Shown: in pieces, positions 59,365 through 64,000 of the stretch
How positions within the stretch are numbered: the first letter of the stretch is position 1
Layout: the number at the start of each line of letters is the position of its first letter
Assembly (NCBI RefSeq): GCF_015291725.1
Contig: NZ_CP030038.1
Coordinates: 4,577,001 to 4,641,000 of the forward strand
Length of the DNA: 64,000 bases
Source: Bradyrhizobium sp. CCBAU 51765
GTDB lineage: Bacteria > Pseudomonadota > Alphaproteobacteria > Rhizobiales > Xanthobacteraceae
Direction: 5' to 3'
Made by a program: the position numbers and the translations under genes
Notes under the pieces: generated by a model
Database searches by the model: none
Told to the model about the DNA's origin: nothing
What the model saw: only the letters and a program-made list of their open reading frames with translations

Positions 59365-60549
59365 TCACCATTTGTATTCGAAGCCGACGGTACCCTGGTG
59401 CAAGGTGAGCTCGTTGCGGAACTTGCCGTCGTAATTGACGTAAAGCCGTGCCACGTTGGTCAGGCTGAGCGAAGCCGAGGCACCGGCATCCGCGCCGTAG
59501 CGGCTCTCGCCGATGCCGGGGACCACGATGCTCTGGGCGCCCAGGCTGACCTGAATCGATCCCAGGTCCTGGTGGAAATTGTCGACGAGCTTGCCGTAGG
59601 CCGAGAGGTCCAGAATCTTCTGGTCGAAGATGAAGTAGCGGCCGATCTCTGCGCCGATCATCACGCGCGCGCGGGAGAGCGCCGTCGAGCCGACGCTGAG
59701 CGGATCGAGACCGCCGGATTCCTGGAACGCGGCACTGGTAGCGCGCACATATTCCAGCGCGCCCTTGGGCACGATGCGCATCTGGTCCCTGGTCCAGTAA
59801 TAGCTGATCTCGGTCAGCGCGCCGTCGACCGCTGCGCGATAGCCCGCGGTCGCCAGGCCAAGACCGGTGTCGCGGCTGGACCGGACCTTGCCGAAACCAT
59901 GCACCACGGCAAAGGCCCAGGTCCATGGACCCTTGTCGACCGAACCATTGAAGCCAAGCTGGGTCAGGTCGAGCGTGGCCGACTGGAGCGCGAGCGGCAC
60001 GTCGATGTCGGTGTGGCTCTGGTCGATGGAGAAGCCGATGTTGACACCGGGCGCGAGCCGCGCGCCGAGGCCCGCGACGCCGCCAAACGTCCTGCGCTTG
60101 TCGCCGACGAAATCGCCCTGCGCCTCGGTGCGGACCGAGATGCCGTAGCCCTCGAACCAGGTACGGTAGCGCGGATCCTCCGTGCTCGCGGAGGCGCCGC
60201 CGCCGCCGGGATTGGTCCGGAACGACCGGTTGAAACCATTGGAGGCCTGGTTGCCCAGCCGCTCCAGAAATCCCGAGCCGAAATTGAGCATGCTGTTGCC
60301 GGCCGACTGATCGTAATTGGTCGCGGTCGGCATCGGGATCGGGGTCGGCGACGGTGTGGGCGTCGGCGTTGGTGTCGGGGTCGGAGTGGGTGTCGGACTC
60401 TGCGCGAGGACGGCTGTCGCGGCCGACATCGTTACGACCAGCGCAAGCGCGACGGCTGCAAAGGTCTTGGCGACCGCTGCCGCGATCCGGCGGACGCGGT
60501 CCAGCCCGATCGTCCGCCGTGTCCCGAACGGCTGCGAGGTGCAGCGCAT
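59365..60549 (-). CDS. Autotransporter-like outer-membrane barrel protein
   Basis: A 394-residue protein. A long signal region (RRIAAAVAKTFAAVALALVVTMSAATAVLAQ) is followed by a PT-rich run (about nine PT units, residues ~52-72), then a 12-strand-like barrel domain (residues ~120-394) ending GTVGFEYKW, with a terminal aromatic residue as expected for outer-membrane insertion. It has no large passenger, so it is a short autotransporter-like barrel. The DNA of the PT run is a simple repeat prone to slippage. Start at 60549. Confidence 0.8.
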   Translation of the reverse strand: MRCTSQPFGTRRTIGLDRVRRIAAAVAKTFAAVALALVVTMSAATAVLAQSPTPTPTPTPTPTPTPSPTPIPMPTATNYDQSAGNSMLNFGSGFLERLGNQASNGFNRSFRTNPGGGGASASTEDPRYRTWFEGYGISVRTEAQGDFVGDKRRTFGGVAGLGARLAPGVNIGFSIDQSHTDIDVPLALQSATLDLTQLGFNGSVDKGPWTWAFAVVHGFGKVRSSRDTGLGLATAGYRAAVDGALTEISYYWTRDQMRIVPKGALEYVRATSAAFQESGGLDPLSVGSTALSRARVMIGAEIGRYFIFDQKILDLSAYGKLVDNFHQDLGSIQVSLGAQSIVVPGIGESRYGADAGASASLSLTNVARLYVNYDGKFRNELTLHQGTVGFEYKW

Positions 60550-60930
60550 GACGACTAAATCCCAAAGCAAAAGGCGGCCCGCAAAAATGCAACACGAGCG
60601 GCTCGCGCCGTGTGGCGATTTGTGCCGAACTGCAACGGAGGGTCAACCGGTTGGCCCGCTGTCTCCGAGGCTATTGCCCTCGATTGTGGTTCCGCGGCCA
60701 CAGGTCGCAAATTGCAAACGACGGCGCCAACCCCGGTCTTGAAATTCGCACTCTGCTTGCTAGCGCGCGATTTTCATGTTGCAATATCGGACACAATCGG
60801 AATTGGCCGCTCTGCTGTGCGTTTCGCGACATTGAGACTCAAGACTCGAACAGGCTTCCGGAAAACCCGTTTGTGGCGTGGCACGCGAAAAGCGGTCGCG
60901 TCTTTTTTTATCTAGTGGAGGAGACTAGCG
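60550..60930. other. Spacer upstream of the cold-shock gene
   Basis: 381 bases without a gene. It probably contains the long leader usual for cold-shock mRNAs. TGGCACGCGAAAAGC near 60878 has -24/-12 spacing but AAGC instead of TTGC, so it is not called as a promoter. Confidence 0.4.
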
Positions 60931-61137
60931 ATGCCGCAAAAGGGCACCGTCAAATGGTTCAACCCGACCAAGGGCTATGGGTTCATCAAGCCGAACGGCA
61001 GCGACAAGGACGTGTTCGTCCATATCTCCGCCGTCGAGCGTGCTGGACTCTCCACCCTCAACGAGAACCAGGCGGTTGAATTCGACCTCGTGGAGAACCG
61101 CGGCAAGACATCCGCGGAGAACCTCAAGGTCTCCTGA
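60931..61137 (+). CDS. Cold-shock protein
   Basis: A 68-residue single OB-fold RNA chaperone of the CspA family. It has KGTVKWFNPTKGYGFIKP (RNP1-containing) and DVFVHISAVERAGL (RNP2). It binds single-stranded RNA and melts structures, in the cytoplasm. GGAGGAG lies 7 bases before the ATG. A strong terminator follows. Confidence 0.95.
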   Translation: MPQKGTVKWFNPTKGYGFIKPNGSDKDVFVHISAVERAGLSTLNENQAVEFDLVENRGKTSAENLKVS

Positions 61138-61175
61138 TTTCTCTCGAGCTTGACAAGCGAGAGATCATGACGTTG

Positions 61176-61199
61176 CCCCCGGCTCTGCCGGGGGATTTT
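61176..61199 (+). terminator. Rho-independent terminator of the cold-shock gene
   Basis: CCCCCGGC (61176-61183) pairs with GCCGGGGG (61187-61194) around a 3-base loop, followed by ATTTTG. Confidence 0.88.
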
Positions 61200-61228
61200 G
61201 TATGCGGCAGGCGCAGCGAGATGTCGCT

Positions 61229-61882
61229 TCAGCGCACCACTGGCGCGATCAGAAAATTCTCCGACGCCGCGCTTCCGTCCGTCCTGCAGACATCACCTTC
61301 GATCCGGACCTTGCCGGTCGCGAGCAGCCGCAGCGCTTCGGGATAGATGCGGTGCTCGACTTCGAGGATGCGCTCCGACAGCGTATCCCCCGTATCGTGG
61401 TCGCTCACGGGCACCGCGCCCTGCATCACGATCGGGCCGGCATCGGTCTCGGGGATCACGAAATGCACCGTTGCGCCCGACAGCTTGACGCCGGCGCGCA
61501 AGGCCTGGCCGTGCGGGTCGAGGCCGGGGAACGACGGCAGCAGCGAGGGATGGATGTTGAGCATCCGCCCGTACCAGGCCCTGGTGAATTCCGCCGTGAA
61601 CAGGCGCATGAAGCCGCCGAGACAGATCAGCTCGATGCCGTGCCGGTCGAGCGCTGCCTGCAGCACCTTCTCGAAGCCTGCGCGGTCCTTGCCGAACGGC
61701 TTGCTCTCGATCACCTCGGTCTTCACGCCGCTTGCCCTCGCCTTTTCGAGTCCGAGCGCATCGGGCTTGTTCGAGACGACGAGCGAGATCTCCGCCGGGA
61801 AATCCGGCGTGCTGGCTGCCCTGATCAGCGCGGCCATGTTGGAGCCGCGCCCGGAGATCAGGATGGCAACGCGGCGCTTCAT
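61229..61882 (-). CDS. purN: Phosphoribosylglycinamide formyltransferase
   Basis: A 217-residue enzyme that adds a formyl group from 10-formyl-tetrahydrofolate to GAR in purine synthesis. It has RVAILISGRGSNMAALI at the start, LICLGGFMRLFTAEF and the active-site stretch NIHPSLLPSFPGLDPHGQAL, then GATVHFVIPETDAGPIV. Its ATG overlaps the stop of purM (ATGA), giving coupled translation. A GTG one codon earlier is possible. Confidence 0.95.
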   Translation of the reverse strand: MKRRVAILISGRGSNMAALIRAASTPDFPAEISLVVSNKPDALGLEKARASGVKTEVIESKPFGKDRAGFEKVLQAALDRHGIELICLGGFMRLFTAEFTRAWYGRMLNIHPSLLPSFPGLDPHGQALRAGVKLSGATVHFVIPETDAGPIVMQGAVPVSDHDTGDTLSERILEVEHRIYPEALRLLATGKVRIEGDVCRTDGSAASENFLIAPVVR

Positions 61883-62955
61883 CACAGCGCCAGATCGAGG
61901 TGGCCGTTATAGACGACGCGATGCTCGCCTTCGGCCGGGATCACGGTGCCGAGCTGCGCCACGGTCTCGCCGGCATCGGTGAAGACCTCGACGACCTCAT
62001 CGACCTTGTCGGGCTCGACGATCGCGATCATGCCGATGCCGCAATTGAAGGTGCGCAGCATTTCCAGCTCGGCGATGCCGGCCTGCGCGGCCAGCCATTT
62101 GAACACCGGCAGGACCGGCAGGCGTGCCAGATCGATGCCGACGCCGAGATGCTTGGGCAGCACGCGCGGGATGTTGTCGGTGAAGCCGCCGCCGGTGATA
62201 TGGGCGAGCCCCTTCACCGCGCCGGTTTCGCGGATCGCGCGCAGGCAGGATTTGACGTAGAGCCGCGTCGGCGTCAGCAGCGCGCCGCCGAGCGTCATCA
62301 CGGGCGCGAACGGCGCCTGTGCCGCGAAGCCGAGACCGGATTGTTCCACGATCTTGCGCACCAGCGAGAAGCCGTTGGAATGCACGCCTGATGAAGCAAG
62401 ACCGATCACGGCATCGCCTGCGGCGATGTCCTTGCGCGGCAGCAGCGTACCGCGCTCGGCAGCGCCGACGGCAAAGCCGCCGAGGTCATAATCGCCGTCC
62501 TTGTAGAGGCCGGGCATCTCCGCGGTCTCGCCGCCGATCAGGGCGCAGCCGGATTCGCGGCACCCCTCCGCAACGCCCGCGACGATCGCGGCGGTGGCCT
62601 CGGGGTCGAGCTTGCCGCAGGCGAAATAGTCCAGGAAAAACAGCGGCTCGGCGCCCTGCACCACCAAGTCGTTGACGCTCATGGCAACAAGGTCGATGCC
62701 GATGCCGCCATGCAGCCCGGTCTCGATCGCGATCTTGACCTTGGTGCCGACACCGTCGGTCGCGGCTACGAGGACCGGGTCCTTGAAGCCGGCAGCCTTG
62801 AGGTCGAACAGGCCGCCGAAGCCGCCGATCTCGGCGTCGGCGCCCGGCCGTGCGGTGGCGCGCACCATCGGCTTGATCAGGTCGACCAGGCGGTTGCCCG
62901 CGTCGATATCGACGCCTGAATCGGCGTAAGTGAGGCCGTTTTTGCGGTCGGTCAT
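61882..62955 (-). CDS. purM: Phosphoribosylformylglycinamidine cyclo-ligase
   Basis: A 357-residue AIR synthetase, the fifth step of purine synthesis. It has TYADSGVDIDAGNRLVDLIKP, LVAATDGVGTKVKIAIETG, MSVNDLVVQGAEPLFFLDY, GCALIGGETAEMPGLY and GGGFTDNIPRVLP. ATP is used to close the imidazole ring. It is first of the purMN operon. The ATG at 62955 has GGA 9 bases upstream; the frame extends to 63009 without need. It is divergent from the phosphatidyltransferase. Confidence 0.96.
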   Translation of the reverse strand: MTDRKNGLTYADSGVDIDAGNRLVDLIKPMVRATARPGADAEIGGFGGLFDLKAAGFKDPVLVAATDGVGTKVKIAIETGLHGGIGIDLVAMSVNDLVVQGAEPLFFLDYFACGKLDPEATAAIVAGVAEGCRESGCALIGGETAEMPGLYKDGDYDLGGFAVGAAERGTLLPRKDIAAGDAVIGLASSGVHSNGFSLVRKIVEQSGLGFAAQAPFAPVMTLGGALLTPTRLYVKSCLRAIRETGAVKGLAHITGGGFTDNIPRVLPKHLGVGIDLARLPVLPVFKWLAAQAGIAELEMLRTFNCGIGMIAIVEPDKVDEVVEVFTDAGETVAQLGTVIPAEGEHRVVYNGHLDLAL

Positions 62956-63111
62956 GCCCGATTTCCAGTGGGTTTGCGGCTGGTTACGTCGAATTCCGGG
63001 GACACGCAATGGCTCGCATGGCGCTCCTGCCTATACTATGTAGATATCAACCGGTTCAGCCTCCCGCGGGGGCCGGATTCGAGGTCAGACCGGGTGCCGG
63101 GAAGCGCTTTC

Positions 63112-63654
63112 GTGAGTATTCCGAACATCATTACGCTGGGCCGCATCATGCTGGTCCCGATCATCGTCTGGGCCATCGTGTCGAGCCAAATGGAGGTGGC
63201 GTTCGCCGTCTTCCTGATCGCCGGCATCAGCGATGCCGTGGACGGCTTTTTGGCCAAGCGCTTCAACATGACGAGCGAGCTCGGCGCCCTGCTCGATCCG
63301 CTCGCGGACAAGGCACTGCTGGTCTCGATCTACATGGCGCTCGGCATCTGGGGCGCGATTCCGCGCTGGATCGTGATCCTGGTGGTCTCGCGCGATATCA
63401 TGATCGTCGCCGCCGTGATCGTATCCTGGCTGTTCGACCGGCCGGTCGAGATGAAGCCGTCGAAGGTGTCCAAGCTCAACACCGTGGCACAGGTGGCGTT
63501 CGCGGCGCTGGTGCTGGCGGCGCTTGCCTTCGGCTTCAAGCCGGCACCTTATGATATCATCCTGATGGGCCTCGTCACGATCTTCACGCTCTCCTCCGTG
63601 TCGCTCTATCTCGTCGAGTGGCTGCGGCACATGAGCACGATCGAGGCCAAATGA
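63112..63654 (+). CDS. CDP-alcohol phosphatidyltransferase (PgsA-like)
   Basis: A 180-residue inner-membrane enzyme with four to six helices. The catalytic signature DAVDGFLAKRFNMTSELGALLDPLADK matches DG-x2-A-R-x8-G-x3-D-x3-D of the CDP-alcohol family. It starts NIITLGRIMLVPIIVW. It may form phosphatidylglycerol phosphate (PgsA) or cardiolipin; this cannot be separated here. The GTG at 63112 has GGGA 9 bases upstream. It overlaps the Hda-like gene by ATGA. Confidence 0.87.
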   Translation: MSIPNIITLGRIMLVPIIVWAIVSSQMEVAFAVFLIAGISDAVDGFLAKRFNMTSELGALLDPLADKALLVSIYMALGIWGAIPRWIVILVVSRDIMIVAAVIVSWLFDRPVEMKPSKVSKLNTVAQVAFAALVLAALAFGFKPAPYDIILMGLVTIFTLSSVSLYLVEWLRHMSTIEAK

Positions 63655-64000
63655 GCCGGGCTGCGGCCCCGCAAAAGGCCAAGTCTCGCAAGAACAAGTC
63701 TCACAAGATCCAGTCTCGCACGATCAAGTCGAACCTCTTCAAACGGGCCGGCGCGCCGGCATGGAGCAAAGCAAGCGTGGCAGGCCGCGTCCATCCCCGA
63801 CAATTGGCGTTCGCGCTTCCGCATGCGGAGAGCCTCAGCCGGGACAACTTCCTCGAAGGCCCCGCCAATGCGGCCGGTCTCGGCCTGATCGACAGCTGGC
63901 CGGAATGGCCGAACCGGATCATGTGGCTGGCTGGCCCGGAAGGAAGCGGCAAGAGCCATCTCGCTGCGATCTGGGCCGAGGAAGCCGGCGCCCGCTCGAC
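63651..64000 (+). CDS. hdaA: Hda/DnaA-related AAA+ protein, partial
   Basis: The first 116 residues are visible before the window ends. It has RQLAFALPHAESLSRDNFLEGPANAA and Walker A GPEGSGKS, which match the DnaA-paralog Hda used to inactivate DnaA after initiation. Hda binds the sliding clamp by an N-terminal QL-type motif, probably RQLAF here. Before that lies a basic extension of about 45 residues with three 15-base repeats (63681-63734), which is unusual for Hda. Confidence 0.85.
   Translation, partial: MSRAAAPQKAKSRKNKSHKIQSRTIKSNLFKRAGAPAWSKASVAGRVHPRQLAFALPHAESLSRDNFLEGPANAAGLGLIDSWPEWPNRIMWLAGPEGSGKSHLAAIWAEEAGARS

Noticed and set aside
60878..60893. Possible sigma-54 promoter TGGCACGCGAAAAGC before the cold-shock gene
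   Set aside because: GG and GC have correct spacing, but the -12 part reads AAGC, and the start site would leave almost no leader. Cold-shock genes normally use the main sigma factor.

Overview
The window looks like a chromosomal segment of an alphaproteobacterium of the Bradyrhizobium type. The evidence is high GC content, a eukaryote-like type II glutamine synthetase (GlnII) transcribed divergently from a GstI/DUF2735 gene, and many dispersed intergenic palindromes of the kind common in that group. No rRNA gene, intact tRNA gene, CRISPR array or nodulation/nitrogen-fixation cluster was seen. The only mobile element is one IS630-type insertion sequence of about 1.05 kb.

Layout, left part. 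0-7.5 kb holds unrelated metabolic and envelope genes: nitroreductase, esterase, cupin protein, PsiF-like protein, asparaginase, ABC-F ATPase, DUF3750 protein. 7.6-11 kb is a minus-strand run with two paralogous GrlR-like proteins around a ModA-like binding protein, a Sel1-repeat protein and a 49-residue basic protein. 11.1-13.1 kb is the nitrogen-control pair glnII/gstI with a -24/-12 (sigma-54) promoter and terminators on both sides. 13-19 kb holds small enzymes and hypothetical proteins: MliC-like protein, tyrosine phosphatase, SGNH hydrolase, SDR, PD-(D/E)XK protein, GNAT, thioesterase, and a BtuF-like protein without a signal peptide.

Middle part. 19.4-23.9 kb looks like a catabolic module: an NtaA/SnaA/DszA-type FMN monooxygenase translationally coupled to a flavin reductase, then an AraC regulator divergent from a flavoprotein that closely resembles nitroalkane oxidase, with the catalytic Glu of acyl-CoA dehydrogenases replaced by Asp. 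23.9-26.8 kb is a tryptophan-to-anthranilate operon (alpha/beta-hydrolase formamidase, kynA, kynU). It is followed by an M20 deacylase and by a split-barrel flavoprotein divergent from a MocR regulator. 30.8-33.3 kb has three small secreted proteins, a regulatory-looking inverted repeat and the IS630 element. 33.3-40 kb has envelope genes (creA, L,D-transpeptidase, glutathione peroxidase, polysaccharide deacetylase), a DHFR-like protein, an AraC regulator and a DoxX protein.

Right part. 40.4-46.9 kb has the malic enzyme, a large envelope-anchored unknown protein and aspS. 47-52.8 kb has selO and a putative phosphate-starvation operon: metallophosphoesterase, two Ugp-type permeases and a binding protein, with a Pho-box-like site upstream and no ATPase gene. 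53.1-54.5 kb has a 36-residue membrane microprotein and rnd. 54.6-59.3 kb has a class III aminotransferase, an isochorismatase-like protein without its Cys, two GNAT-like proteins and a divergent LysR regulator. 59.4-64 kb has an autotransporter-like barrel protein, a cold-shock gene, purMN, a CDP-alcohol phosphatidyltransferase and the start of an Hda-like gene cut by the window edge.

Functions were assigned by reading motifs and from memory of protein families. No database search was run.
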